Positions 1-7,904 are shown, numbered from the stretch's first letter. The stretch is 64,000 bases of DNA from B25-G16 sp964549945 (GCA_964549945.1 CAZJXD010000005.1:43913-107912), one strand, 5' to 3'. Made by a program: numbers and translations. The notes: generated by a model not told the origin, from the letters alone.

Positions 1-198
1 CCGGGCGGCCATGGCCTCGATGTCCACCAGATTCCGTTCCACCTCTTGCGAATGTTCCGCGCCAAACACCAACTCACCTATGGTCACAGCAGAAATACCC
101 ATTTGGCCGTGATGCTGCTGAAAACGTCTTTTCACCTGCTGGGGACGATTTTTCATGGTATAGATGACAATATTGGTGTCCAGCAGGTACTTCAGCAT
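1..198 (-). CDS. vapC: VapC-type PIN-domain ribonuclease toxin (partial, runs off the left edge)
   Basis: The minus strand from 198 to the window edge encodes the first 66 residues of a PIN-domain toxin. It opens MLKYLLDTNIVIY, which carries the first catalytic aspartate of the family, and then ISAVTIGELVFGAEHS, which carries the conserved glutamate. VapC proteins are Mg-dependent endoribonucleases that cleave tRNA or rRNA and are neutralised by a cognate VapB. The ATG overlaps the stop of the antitoxin gene by one base (TAATG), the usual translationally coupled arrangement. The C-terminal half with the remaining acidic residues lies outside the window, so intactness cannot be judged. Confidence 0.9.
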   Translation of the reverse strand, partial: MLKYLLDTNIVIYTMKNRPQQVKRRFQQHHGQMGISAVTIGELVFGAEHSQEVERNLVDIEAMAAR

Positions 199-434
199 TA
201 CAAGTTCTCCCGGCTCTGGTCTTCCGGCTGCCTTCGCTCTGTCATAAAGTCACTGGAAACCCCCGGCGCATTAAACCACTCATCCCAGGATTGGCCCGCA
301 GGCGCAATTATACGTTTGCTACCAATAGCAGTGATTTCAACATCCTTCACGAAATCTGGAAAGGCAACTTCTCTGGGCAGGCGAACAGCCTGACTTCGGT
401 TGCTTTTAAAAATTCTTGTTTTCACGCAAGCCAT
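198..434 (-). CDS. vapB: VapB-type antitoxin (SpoVT/AbrB fold)
   Basis: This 78-residue protein has the start RIFKSNRSQAVRLPREVAF, typical of VapB antitoxins with an AbrB/MazE-like swapped-hairpin DNA-binding domain. The C-terminal part (SWDEWFNAP and following) is the flexible tail that wraps the toxin. It would repress its own operon and block the PIN toxin encoded immediately downstream, whose ATG overlaps the stop by one base. A GGGG run lies upstream of the ATG as a weak ribosome-binding site. Length and motifs match the family, so confidence is high. Confidence 0.9.
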   Translation of the reverse strand: MACVKTRIFKSNRSQAVRLPREVAFPDFVKDVEITAIGSKRIIAPAGQSWDEWFNAPGVSSDFMTERRQPEDQSRENL

Positions 435-457
435 AACGATACCCCATAAAAAGATTT

Positions 458-486
458 ATTGATTCCAGAAATATTATAAAATCAAT
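458..486. promoter_or_regulatory. Inverted repeat upstream of vapB, possible operator
   Basis: A 7-bp inverted repeat, ATTGATT (458-464) and AATCAAT (480-486), lies 24 bp upstream of the vapB start in an AT-rich stretch. VapB-family antitoxins usually bind palindromes in their own promoter. Its role here is inference from position only. Confidence 0.3.
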
Positions 487-574
487 GGGGGGATATGTCA
501 ATGGGATATACGCTTAAAATGGGGACGTGTATTTGGTCTGTTTGGCCCTGGTGAAATACTTTACATTGTTACTA

Positions 575-680
575 TCGTGCCCCAGTTAAACAGAAGAGAA
601 AGAAAGGTTTAACGGGGTAAAAATTTCACCCTGGTTAAATGGTCCTGCGGAATTTAACAAGGCAAGCGGGGTAAATCCAT
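575..680. other. Noncoding stretch with interleaved 'ttaac...ggggtaaa' motifs
   Basis: The 337-bp gap between vapB and the next toxin gene (435-771) has no convincing gene. Within it, short motifs of the type 'gtttaac', 'ggggtaaa' and 'tttcaccctgg' recur several times in both orientations, giving a low-complexity, self-complementary patch. It may be a relic of a small noncoding repeat element. No function can be assigned. Confidence 0.3.
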
Positions 681-719
681 CTGGTGTGTTTGGTCTATTT
701 GTGAGAGCGGTCTATCGAT

Positions 720-750
720 CAAATTTCTGAGTTTCACCATGAATTGCTGA
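720..750. repeat. Short dispersed repeat, copy 1
   Basis: About 30 bp starting AAATTTCTGAGTTTCACCAT recur with few changes at 1610-1640 (AAATTTCTAAGTTTCACTAT). The two copies bracket the PIN/Phd toxin-antitoxin pair at 772-1507, one on each side and in the same orientation. This suggests that the pair arrived as a unit or that the copies are sites for homologous exchange. Confidence 0.55.
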
Positions 751-771
751 GTGCTCGACAGAAGTCGGAAG

Positions 772-1218
772 TCAGGAACGCCAAGAATGGATTGGCGGAA
801 ACGTCTCAAGTCCTTCCGAGTTGGCGGCACGGACAAGACTGTCGTCGAAACAGGCAAATACGAAATCTTCCGGAAACCTTTCATGGATCACCATCGCCGA
901 TGCAAAATGAATTGCGTCGAAGCCTCTAACAGGATATTTTTCAACCACCTGATCGATGTATCCATCGAGTGCGTCGTTGACCTCCACACGTATAAAGCTC
1001 TGCCAGTCCTTTTGAAATGCGTCTACAATTTTGCTGATCAGCTTATCCGCAAGACCCGCTTCACGTTTCTTTCGATACATGGAAGCCATCATTTCCGCGT
1101 AGGCAACAAAAGATGTAACGATTCGTGTGGCCGATTTCCATCTGGAAATGACATCATCGGAGTAAGGCTCCAGAAAGTATCGCTTCACCAGTGCGCTCGT
1201 GTCGAGGTACAGAATCAT
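772..1218 (-). CDS. vapC: PIN-domain ribonuclease toxin
   Basis: Counted from the ATG at 1218 (MILYLDTSALVKRYF) the protein has 148 residues. The PIN active-site acids are visible: D6 in LDTSALVK, E42 in YAEMM, D101 in GFDAIHFASA and D125 in CFDDSL. An in-frame start 24 bases further up would lie across the end of the antitoxin gene, so 1218 is preferred: it sits 7 bases after the antitoxin stop. Expected function is an RNA-cleaving toxin paired with the Phd-like antitoxin just upstream. A different PIN family from the toxin at 1-198. Confidence 0.88.
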   Translation of the reverse strand: MILYLDTSALVKRYFLEPYSDDVISRWKSATRIVTSFVAYAEMMASMYRKKREAGLADKLISKIVDAFQKDWQSFIRVEVNDALDGYIDQVVEKYPVRGFDAIHFASAMVIHERFPEDFVFACFDDSLVRAANSEGLETFPPIHSWRS

Positions 1219-1225
1219 TAGTCGA

Positions 1226-1447
1226 TCACCGCCGGCCTTCAATCACCATTTCCGAAACGGGCTTTCCCGGCACTCCTACTGCCGAGATACGTTCTTTCAG
1301 GATGCTCCGGCTCGGCAAGGTGATCAGCCCTCTCTGAACCAGGGGGCCTAGTGCAGAACGGATGGACTTATCCCCATGGTTTTCCTTCACGATGCGAGCA
1401 ACGGGCCTTCCCCTTTCAGTGATCAAAATCTCTTCCCCTGCTTTCAC
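1226..1447 (-). CDS. Phd/YefM-family antitoxin (start codon problem)
   Basis: The sequence (AGEEILITERGRPVARIVKE) is a typical Phd/YefM antitoxin, which represses its operon and binds the toxin encoded next. The first canonical in-frame start is the GTG at 1447, with no ribosome-binding site. That start cuts off about 20 conserved N-terminal residues (SAGIKEVKNNLSRFLAQV) encoded in the same frame up to 1507. A perfect AGGAGG lies just before codons ATC-ATA-ATC at 1507-1499, and an in-frame TAA lies further up. The real gene may therefore start at ATC or ATA, or its ATG has mutated. The full reading would be about 93 residues, the normal length for the family. Confidence 0.8.
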   Translation of the reverse strand: MKAGEEILITERGRPVARIVKENHGDKSIRSALGPLVQRGLITLPSRSILKERISAVGVPGKPVSEMVIEGRR

Positions 1448-1520
1448 CTGGGCTAAAAACCGACTCAGGTTGTTCTTGACTTCCTTAATTCCTGCACTGA
1501 TTATGATGGACCTCCTTTTA

Positions 1521-1551
1521 GGTAGCCACTTTTTACATTATGGTAGCCACT
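1521..1551. promoter_or_regulatory. Direct repeats in the antitoxin promoter (probable operator)
   Basis: GGTAGCCACT occurs twice, at 1521-1530 and 1542-1551, 21 bp start to start, which is two helical turns. The pair lies directly upstream of the AGGAGG of the Phd/YefM antitoxin. Antitoxins of this family bind repeated sites in their own promoters, so autoregulation is a reasonable inference. Confidence 0.5.
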
Positions 1552-1609
1552 CTAAATATTGCAGTCAAGTAAAAAAACAAGTTAGCTCATGGTAGATCGA
1601 GATGCCCTT

Positions 1610-1640
1610 AAATTTCTAAGTTTCACTATGAATTGCTAAA
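1610..1640. repeat. Short dispersed repeat, copy 2
   Basis: Second copy of the roughly 30-bp repeat at 720-750, in the same orientation, differing at a few positions. It lies on the other side of the PIN/Phd pair. No inverted termini or coding capacity are seen, so it is not an insertion sequence by itself. Confidence 0.55.
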
Positions 1641-1712
1641 GTTAATAGGCTGTTTGCTCATAGTCGAAGTTGTTCGGAATGTTGGGAGCGCAGAGTGTCT
1701 CGATGAAATGGC

Positions 1713-1997
1713 TTATACATCTCTTGATGCAGGCAGAATCCCCCTGAAATATTCAATAGTCTTCATCAGGCCTTCTGCGGGTGAGACCATAGGTTATCAG
1801 CTAAGCAGTTTTCGGGGAAGGCCAATCCCGTGGCGGAGGAGCTCGAAGTAAGGGTTCTCAAGCAGATGCACAATGCTTCGCTTGCTACCTGTATAGAAGT
1901 TATCCACACACAGTACCGCATGACCCTCCTCCAAGAGGCAATCGCAGAGGTGAGAGCCGAGGAACCCGGCACCACCGGTCACAAGGACGCGTTTCAT
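1713..1997 (-). pseudogene. UDP-glucuronate decarboxylase / NAD-dependent epimerase, internally deleted remnant
   Basis: The first 55 or so residues (MKRVLVTGGAGFLGSHLCDC, then VLCVDNFYTGSKRSI) are the NAD-binding Rossmann start of an SDR-type nucleotide-sugar enzyme, closest in feel to UDP-glucuronate decarboxylases, with the GGAGFLGSH dinucleotide motif. After ...FELLRHGIG the central catalytic region is missing. The frame then continues as PRKLL-S-stop-stop-PMVSPAEGLMKTIEYFR, which matches the usual C-terminal end (KKLLGWEPKVS.EEGL.KTIEYF). The three positions S-stop-stop correspond to G-W-E and each needs only one base change. The gene has thus lost its centre in frame and then collected two stops. 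It ends at a TAA at 1713-1715. Confidence 0.8.
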
Positions 1998-2186
1998 ACA
2001 AGTCTCCTTCGGTTAGCAGAGGGTATGGCGCAAAGCGACTAGAGCATAAGTTAGAGGGTTGTGAGATCAAGTCTTAAATATCTAGCGTTTCCAGCAGCAT
2101 AAGAAAACTGGGCCAATGAAAAATACTTGACCCCTGTCAGCAGGTCTGTTAAGTCTATACACAAAAAGTAATATAAAATATTATCA

Positions 2187-2708
2187 ATGAAAGTCATTGT
2201 AGATACCTCAACTCTTATCTCATTGGCAAGGACAGGTGAACTCAAGAGGCTCGTCAGAATGGGAAAGGAGCTTGTTGCACCAGAAATTGTGTACCGCGAG
2301 GCGGTTGTGGAAGGGGAGAAAAGAGGCATCGCTGATGCAACTGTTATCAAGTCATTCTTCGATAATCGCTCCGTAAAGACAGAAACTGTGCGTAAAGTCT
2401 CCTTGAATAATCTGCGGAGGAAACTTGGCAAAGTGCTTGAAGAAGGAGATCATGCTGTCCTCGCTCTTGGCATGCAAGAAAAAGCACATGAGATCATAAC
2501 AGATGATGAAGGCCTTGCTAAGATAGCCATTAGCCTGGGTTTTAAGGTAACAGCCTCCTTAGATTTATTGCTGGAAGCTCTAAAAAACAAAGACATAGGA
2601 TTCAGCGAGTTTGAAGATGGCATAAGGAACCTGGTTGTGGAAAATAGACTAAGTGCTAGGGTTGCCGAAATATATAAGAAAGAGGGTAAGAGCTATGAGA
2701 AAAGATAA
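2187..2708 (+). CDS. PIN-domain toxin of the DUF3368 type
   Basis: This 173-residue protein starts MKVIVDTSTLISLARTGELK, with D6 as the first active-site acid. E38 follows in PEIVYREAV, then EEGDHAVLALG and ITDDEGLAKIA with the later acids. The EGDHA...LALG pattern is characteristic of the DUF3368 branch of PIN domains, usually paired with a UPF0175/ribbon-helix-helix antitoxin. That partner follows directly: its ATG at 2695 overlaps this gene's end (stop at 2706-2708). The toxin-first order is the reverse of most VapBC pairs. No clear Shine-Dalgarno sequence precedes the ATG (ATTATCAATG). The C-terminal 50 residues after the PIN fold are unusually long. Confidence 0.82.
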   Translation: MKVIVDTSTLISLARTGELKRLVRMGKELVAPEIVYREAVVEGEKRGIADATVIKSFFDNRSVKTETVRKVSLNNLRRKLGKVLEEGDHAVLALGMQEKAHEIITDDEGLAKIAISLGFKVTASLDLLLEALKNKDIGFSEFEDGIRNLVVENRLSARVAEIYKKEGKSYEKR

Positions 2709-3006
2709 GGAGCTTGTAAGGACTAATATACTTATGGATAGGGAGCTCCTCGATCAAATTGAGAAATTTGCAAAAGAGAGATCGGAGGATAGATCCACAG
2801 CCATAAGACAGCTTATCAACAAAGCCTTGCATGATCAAAGGATAGAACTAGGGATAAAAAGGTTCCAAGAAGGAGCATCCTTTAGAAAGGCGTCAGCAAT
2901 TGCTGGCCTCGATTACTGGGACTTTCAGGCTGAGCTTGACAAGAGAGAAATTCCGATTATGCATTCAATCTCCCTCGCAAAAAGGAGAATTGAGTCCAGT
3001 TCGTAG
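2695..3006 (+). CDS. Ribbon-helix-helix / UPF0175-like antitoxin
   Basis: From the ATG at 2695 the protein has 103 residues. The N-terminal half (VRTNILMDRELLDQIEKFAK, then RSTAIRQLINKALHD) is a ribbon-helix-helix DNA-binding domain. The second half (GASFRKASAIAGLDYWDFQA) resembles the UPF0175 domain found in antitoxins of DUF3368 PIN toxins. It overlaps the preceding PIN gene by 14 bases and is presumably its antitoxin and repressor. The longer reading from 2653 is rejected because it lies fully inside the PIN gene. Confidence 0.8.
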   Translation: MRKDKELVRTNILMDRELLDQIEKFAKERSEDRSTAIRQLINKALHDQRIELGIKRFQEGASFRKASAIAGLDYWDFQAELDKREIPIMHSISLAKRRIESSS

Positions 3007-3143
3007 TACAATTCGACTTGGGAACATCGGACAAGGGGCTATTAATTGAGTAAGCTGGGCTCAAGGAATTACACTCTTCAATGTTGTGGGAAGCTTTGGC
3101 AATTCTGCAAATCTAAATAAGCAAGGGCTAGAATTGACATCTC

Positions 3144-3470
3144 CTACCACAATGACCTGCATTTCTCGGTTAATCTTTGATGATCCTCATAGCTTAAATA
3201 TCCACAGTCTCTAGCGAAATCAAGCCAAGTATCCGTTTCGCTGTTTTCTCCGTCTGCATCTGTCAGTTTGCTTATAAAATGTGCCTCGTACCTGCGTTTT
3301 GACCAAGCCTCTCGCAAATTACTGCACACCGAGCGTGATGATCTTCTGATCTGATCAATGAGCGCGTACCTCTCCTCTGGCGGCCATTGTTTGCTCAGCT
3401 CATATATCTCCATAGCGAGAGCATATGCCTCTTGATAGACTGTAAGGTCCTTTGCAGAGTTTATTCGCAT
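3144..3470 (-). CDS. Four-helix-bundle protein (S23 / 23S rRNA intervening-sequence family)
   Basis: The 108 residues begin MRINSAKDLTVYQEAYALAM and continue with IDQIRRSSRSVCSNLREAW, the signature of the four-helix-bundle family first seen in 23S rRNA intervening sequences. Members form small pentameric helical proteins of unknown function and are scattered singly in many genomes. The usual ending (about ten more residues after the last helix) is missing: the frame stops at TAG right after CRSLW. The protein may be slightly truncated. It has no operon partner here. Confidence 0.8.
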   Translation of the reverse strand: MRINSAKDLTVYQEAYALAMEIYELSKQWPPEERYALIDQIRRSSRSVCSNLREAWSKRRYEAHFISKLTDADGENSETDTWLDFARDCGYLSYEDHQRLTEKCRSLW

Positions 3471-3482
3471 GTAAATAGTTAT

Positions 3483-3541
3483 GAGACTTAGGTAGAAGTC
3501 GGTGGTCAGAAGTCAGAGACCGGAGGTCAGAGGTCGGGGGG
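3483..3541. repeat. Degenerate GGTCAGA-type tandem repeat
   Basis: Upstream of the four-helix-bundle gene, units of the form 'gaagtcggtggtcagaagtcagagaccggaggtcaga' repeat imperfectly every 7-8 bases. This is a simple-sequence tract with no coding potential. A shorter trace, 'agaagtcggaagtcagga', also occurs near 760-778. Confidence 0.6.
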
Positions 3542-4011
3542 ATGACACAGCTCCGCCCCTTAAGTTACATTTAGGTGATACGCATAACATATTGAAATAT
3601 ATAGCTATTCTCTAATGAGAAAAATTCCTATGCAGTTGTTGCGGTATTGAGACGACCTCGACTATCTCTCTCCGGAAAACCAGAACCTCTTTTCCAGCTT
3701 TCGGCACGAGGTTTCATTCATATCTTTTCCAGCTGAAGAAAGATGAGGTTGTAATAGAAGTAGCTGAGATATAAATGAAGATGAACATTACACAGCTTCT
3801 TGATGACTGTAAAATGAATTAATCTTTGCTTAAACAAATCCCGTATTAAAAGCAAGAAAAAAGTTTTAAGAGAGAGAAAATTTTTTAATATGGCTCTCTC
3901 ATTTAGAATGAAAATTCGGTACACATGTAAAAGCGATGCCCTCTCTTATTCAATGTCATGCCTGATTATCATGTGGTTTTAAATTTTTTATACAGCGTGC
4001 ATCTTAATAGG
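3542..4011. other. AT-rich noncoding region
   Basis: About 470 bp between the repeat tract and the exopolysaccharide kinase gene. It is AT-rich from about 3720 and contains only an unconvincing Leu/Phe/Ile-rich frame with no start signal or family resemblance. No gene, RNA or clear hairpin was recognised. Confidence 0.5.
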
Positions 4012-6291
4012 TCATATTTCTCCAACTGTTTGTTTTTCCTCAGGTTTTCTCCTCCTGTGTAATTTTTTCTTCTTTCCCCCCTCTTCGCTGTAATAGTAGT
4101 GATAATACTGCTTATAATAGTACCCATCTCTGCCCATATCCACTCCGTTCAAAACCGCACCGAGAATATGGGCTCCCACGTTTTGAAGGTGGCTCAAGCC
4201 ATTTTTTACGATCTCCCTAGCCGTATCATTCGCACGGATAACCAAGACCACCCCGTCTACATGTTTGGAGAGAACCACTGCATCGGTAAAAACCGTGACA
4301 GGAGCTGAATCGATAATAATGCGCGCATAGTAATTCCTCAGGATCCCCAGCAGCTTGGTCATCCTGCTTGATCCCACTATCTCAGAGGGGTTTGGTGGGA
4401 TAGGACCACATGGAATAACATCGAGCTTTGGTATCTCGGTATGAAAAACCGCGTCCTTGACATCATTATTCCCTATTAAAATGTTTGTAATACCCCGATC
4501 CCGGGGAATTCCAAATATTCCATGCATCTTTGGTTTGCGCAGGTCGCAATCAAGTATAATAACCTTGCTCCCGGACTGGGCCATAGCGATAGCCAGATTT
4601 GTTGCGGTAATTGTTTTACCCTCTTTTGGCCCCGAGCTACTGATAAGGATCACTTGGGGTATGGATTCGACTGAAGAAAACAGAACACTAGTTCGAATCC
4701 CACGGTAGGCTTCGCTTGCCATTGACTGAGGTGATTGGAGGGTCACCAGTTCTGCCTTGGTTTCACTATCCGGTTTTCCGTCGCCATCTACAGGAATGGT
4801 AGGAACAGATCCCAGATATGGAATATTGAGATGGCTTTCGATATCCTCAGGAATCTTGATGGTGTTGTCCAGATACTCAAAAAAGAAGGCCATCCCTATT
4901 CCCATTACAAGCCCTACAATGATAGCCAGAATAATATTAAGCTTCTTCCTTGGCTTAACCGGATCCTTCGGCACTTCTGCCTTATCAATAACCCTGATGT
5001 TCCCTGTTCTCATATCTTCGGTTATGGAGGTTTCCTTAAAACGCTTGATCAACAACTCATACATATTTCTTGCGCTTTCTGCCTCGCGCCTGAGAACCCC
5101 ATACTCGATCGCCTTCTGGTTTAGATCAAGAGACTCCTTTTTCTGGTTTGCAAGGGCAGCCTTCAGGGAATTCTCCTTGGCCAGTGCCACCTTGTACTCG
5201 TTTCTTAATGAGTTGATGACTCGATCCACCTCATGGGCCCTACGTTTTTGAATAGTTTTTAGTTCAGATTCTATGGCCACCATTTTAGGATGTTTTTGCC
5301 CGTATTTCTTGGATAGCTCGGATATGCGTTTATATAAATCCACCTCCATTGTCTTGATCTCCTGGATTAGCTTGTTATCAAGTACCTCAGGTATAGAATC
5401 AAGCATGTCCGGAGTACCCTCCAAGGCCACGGCCTGTTTGTAGCGGGTTTCTGCTTCAACCCGTTTTGTTTCTGCTTCTACAAGCTGGGTGTTCATTTCT
5501 GCAAGTTTCTGAGCCGTGATCTTTTCTACATCGCTGGAAAAATCGGTGACAATACCATGTTTTTCCTTATATAAAAGCAGGGCCTGCTCTGCCTTTTCAA
5601 CCCTCTTGCGCTCGTCTTCGATCCGGTTGTGAAGCCACCCCACCGCATCCTGCACAGCCCTTAGCTTTATTTCAAGATTCTGATTGATATAGGCATTGGC
5701 AAGGGTGTTTACAATCTTGGATGCCAGCACAGGGTCTTTGGCTTGAAAACTGACATCCACAAGACGGCTATTGCGGATAGGGCTAACCTTTATCCTTTTG
5801 ATAAAATCGGAGACGAGAGGAGAATCTGGCTCATATCCTTCAGCTGCGTCTGAGGTTAGATCCTCTTTTTCCGTTTTTAACAGGGTGGCAATGGACTCCC
5901 TCCATGAAGCGATGGTCTTAACCACTGAATTCTTCAGGTTAGATAAAAAATTATCATTTGGCTTAGGGAAAAACTCCTCATTTTCTTCTAGATGGAGGCT
6001 TTTTATAACCTCACGGGCCACGGTGCGGCTCTCAATGATTTTGTACTGGGTCTGGTAATAATCTGTACCGGAGGCATCAACGGCCATAACTTCCTGGATA
6101 GAAACTACCTTCGGATTTTCCTTGTCGATAACTAGACGAGTGGTTGCCTCATAGACAGGAGTTACTGTAAATGAGTGAATGGCAACCGTGATCACAAGCA
6201 CGGCAAAAAACGTGATTACCGTCCACCTGCGTTCCATTATCACATCCAGATAATCACGGAGATCTTTCTTCTCTCTAGCTTTCTGATCCAT
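4012..6291 (-). CDS. Exopolysaccharide co-polymerase / BY-type tyrosine autokinase (Wzc-like)
   Basis: A 759-residue inner-membrane protein that combines a chain-length regulator with a cytoplasmic tyrosine kinase. TM1 lies at about residues 22-42 (ITFFAVLVITVAIHSF), a Wzz-type periplasmic coiled-coil domain follows to about 450, and TM2 is at about 455-478. The kinase then shows Walker A (SSGPKEGKTITATNLA, near residue 553), Walker A' (VIILDCDLRKPK) and Walker B (RIIIDSAPV). A tyrosine cluster (GYYYKQYYHYYYSEE) near the C terminus is the autophosphorylation site. It controls polymer length and export with the Wza-type protein upstream. The ATG at 6291 (MDQKAREKKDL) is preferred to GTG at 6312. 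Confidence 0.93.
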   Translation of the reverse strand: MDQKAREKKDLRDYLDVIMERRWTVITFFAVLVITVAIHSFTVTPVYEATTRLVIDKENPKVVSIQEVMAVDASGTDYYQTQYKIIESRTVAREVIKSLHLEENEEFFPKPNDNFLSNLKNSVVKTIASWRESIATLLKTEKEDLTSDAAEGYEPDSPLVSDFIKRIKVSPIRNSRLVDVSFQAKDPVLASKIVNTLANAYINQNLEIKLRAVQDAVGWLHNRIEDERKRVEKAEQALLLYKEKHGIVTDFSSDVEKITAQKLAEMNTQLVEAETKRVEAETRYKQAVALEGTPDMLDSIPEVLDNKLIQEIKTMEVDLYKRISELSKKYGQKHPKMVAIESELKTIQKRRAHEVDRVINSLRNEYKVALAKENSLKAALANQKKESLDLNQKAIEYGVLRREAESARNMYELLIKRFKETSITEDMRTGNIRVIDKAEVPKDPVKPRKKLNIILAIIVGLVMGIGMAFFFEYLDNTIKIPEDIESHLNIPYLGSVPTIPVDGDGKPDSETKAELVTLQSPQSMASEAYRGIRTSVLFSSVESIPQVILISSSGPKEGKTITATNLAIAMAQSGSKVIILDCDLRKPKMHGIFGIPRDRGITNILIGNNDVKDAVFHTEIPKLDVIPCGPIPPNPSEIVGSSRMTKLLGILRNYYARIIIDSAPVTVFTDAVVLSKHVDGVVLVIRANDTAREIVKNGLSHLQNVGAHILGAVLNGVDMGRDGYYYKQYYHYYYSEEGGKKKKLHRRRKPEEKQTVGEI

Positions 6292-6564
6292 AATAACCTG
6301 TACTTTCACCACAGAGCACAGAAAGTTACCTGTTACTCTACCGGCAGGTGCCGATAGGCTTAAATAACTTCTGTTCTTGCTCTCATATGCTTAAACGTCT
6401 GTTTCCCTCTCTCAATATCTATAGCATTGAATTTGATTAACAGGCACAACTTAATTCAGGTAAGCTTTAAATAGGTCGGAACTGGTGCCTCGACGCCCGT
6501 AAGTATTCGAGACAGATAGTATTCTATCTCAGCAGCCTCTTTGCGAATGTGGTGAATTTGAGAT

Positions 6565-7662
6565 CTAGAAAAAGCTCTCCGGAACCACGATCACATCATC
6601 TTGCTGAATGATGACGTCCTGTATCTTTTTCCCGGCATCAGTAATAGCATCCACCTTTACCTGTATTATCTTCTCGATACCATCCTCTACTCTTATAATG
6701 CGGGTCCGATTGCGTGCCGCAATCGGCGTAAATCCGCCAGCTATACTGATCGCCTCTACGAGGGTGATCTCCTTGTCGGTAATCGGATACGATCCTGGTC
6801 TTTTTACCTGGCCTATAATGTAAAAATACTCCGCTGTTGGTATAAAGAGGACGTCTTTTTCAGCCAGAAATATATTCGAAATCTGGTCTCTTCCCTTAAG
6901 CAGCCCCTCCAAGTCTAAATTGATGACGATTTTCCGTTCCTGATCTGTATCCGGGTTCTCCGTGCGGATAACCATAGCCCTTTTTCCGGCCTGCTCATAA
7001 TAGCTATCTCTTGACCGCCTGATCCCTCCTGCCCTTGAAATGGCATCCAAAACCCTCTCCCGAGCCTGAAGGGAATAGCTCCCGGGGTTATTTACTGCCC
7101 CGAGAACCAGGAAACGCTTGCTGTTGTACCCGGTCACCATGACAGAGACATGGGCATCCAGGAGATATTGCTCTTCAGCCAGCCTTAAGGAGATCAATTT
7201 TTCTATTCCCGAGGTGGTAAGGCCATCCACTTTCACGCGCCCTATCAAGGGAAACGAAATGTAGCCGTCAGCCGAGACCCGCACCGCCTCCCTGGAGAGG
7301 TCTCTTTCCTCATAGACGGTGATGCTCAGCACATCGTAACCGCCCACCCTGTAGTCGCCTCCCGCAGGACCTCTTGCCGCAGGATGCTCAGTAAGGTATT
7401 GAGCAACAGTGAAATGCTCGGTCTCCTCTATCACGTTCCTAAGGGTTTCATTGATGCCATTATTGCCTCTTGCCCTTTTAATTTCATCGAGCTTTGCGAG
7501 ATGTTCCTTTTTAAGCCCTTCATACGATCCCCCATTGATGGCGGTGACCTTTACCACCTCCCCTTTACCCCCACAAGCAGCGGAAAACACCACCAGTACG
7601 AGTGCCACAAAAAGACGTAGATAAGTTGAGATTGTCATGGGAGAAGTCTTTTCCTTTTTCAC
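6565..7662 (-). CDS. Wza/GfcE-type polysaccharide export lipoprotein
   Basis: This 365-residue protein has a lipoprotein signal ending LVVFSAAC, with Cys30 as the lipidated residue. A polysaccharide-export (PES) domain at about 103-180 opens YRVGGYDVLSITVYEERDL. Two SLBB-type domains follow, RFLVLGAVNNPGSYSL near 185 and YFYIIGQVKRPGSYPI near 283. Such proteins form the outer-membrane export channel docked on the Wzc-like co-polymerase, encoded 270 bp downstream on the same strand. The first start is a GTG preceded by GGGG; an ATG at codon 9 would also leave a good signal peptide. A terminator separates it from the barrel gene further upstream. Confidence 0.92.
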   Translation of the reverse strand: MKKEKTSPMTISTYLRLFVALVLVVFSAACGGKGEVVKVTAINGGSYEGLKKEHLAKLDEIKRARGNNGINETLRNVIEETEHFTVAQYLTEHPAARGPAGGDYRVGGYDVLSITVYEERDLSREAVRVSADGYISFPLIGRVKVDGLTTSGIEKLISLRLAEEQYLLDAHVSVMVTGYNSKRFLVLGAVNNPGSYSLQARERVLDAISRAGGIRRSRDSYYEQAGKRAMVIRTENPDTDQERKIVINLDLEGLLKGRDQISNIFLAEKDVLFIPTAEYFYIIGQVKRPGSYPITDKEITLVEAISIAGGFTPIAARNRTRIIRVEDGIEKIIQVKVDAITDAGKKIQDVIIQQDDVIVVPESFF

Positions 7663-7806
7663 AAGAAAACCCCAAAAGGGAGGTACTCAATAGGGGGCTA
7701 TTTTCATACTTCTTCTCCAAAAACTCAAGCGTAATCTCTTGCCTGGTCTTTGATTTTTATGCCGCCTTCTCCTTTTAGGAATTACCCTCCAGATAATGCT
7801 CTGATT

Positions 7807-7834
7807 AAAAAAGGGGCCAAAGACCCCCTCTTTT
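7807..7834 (-). terminator. Intrinsic terminator after the outer-membrane barrel gene
   Basis: Read on the minus strand, AAAAGAGGGG and CCCCTTTTTT form a hairpin with loop GTCTTTGG and a run of six T. It lies about 70 bp beyond the stop of the barrel gene (7905) and before the Wza-like gene. The export gene is therefore probably transcribed from its own promoter in the 7663-7800 gap. Confidence 0.75.
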
Positions 7835-7904
7835 CTAAGTATTTTGAAAACCCAGAATCAGCAGTGCTTTTTCAGTTGAAATAAAGGGGTAGGCCGTCCC
7901 CTGA

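Noticed and set aside
46..393. Open frame of 115 residues on the plus strand
   Set aside because: It lies antisense to vapC and vapB, has no family resemblance and only reflects their codon pattern.
3718..3924. AT-rich frame of 68 residues, minus strand
   Set aside because: Composition is that of AT-rich spacer (Leu, Ile, Phe, Lys), with no ribosome-binding site and no recognisable domain.
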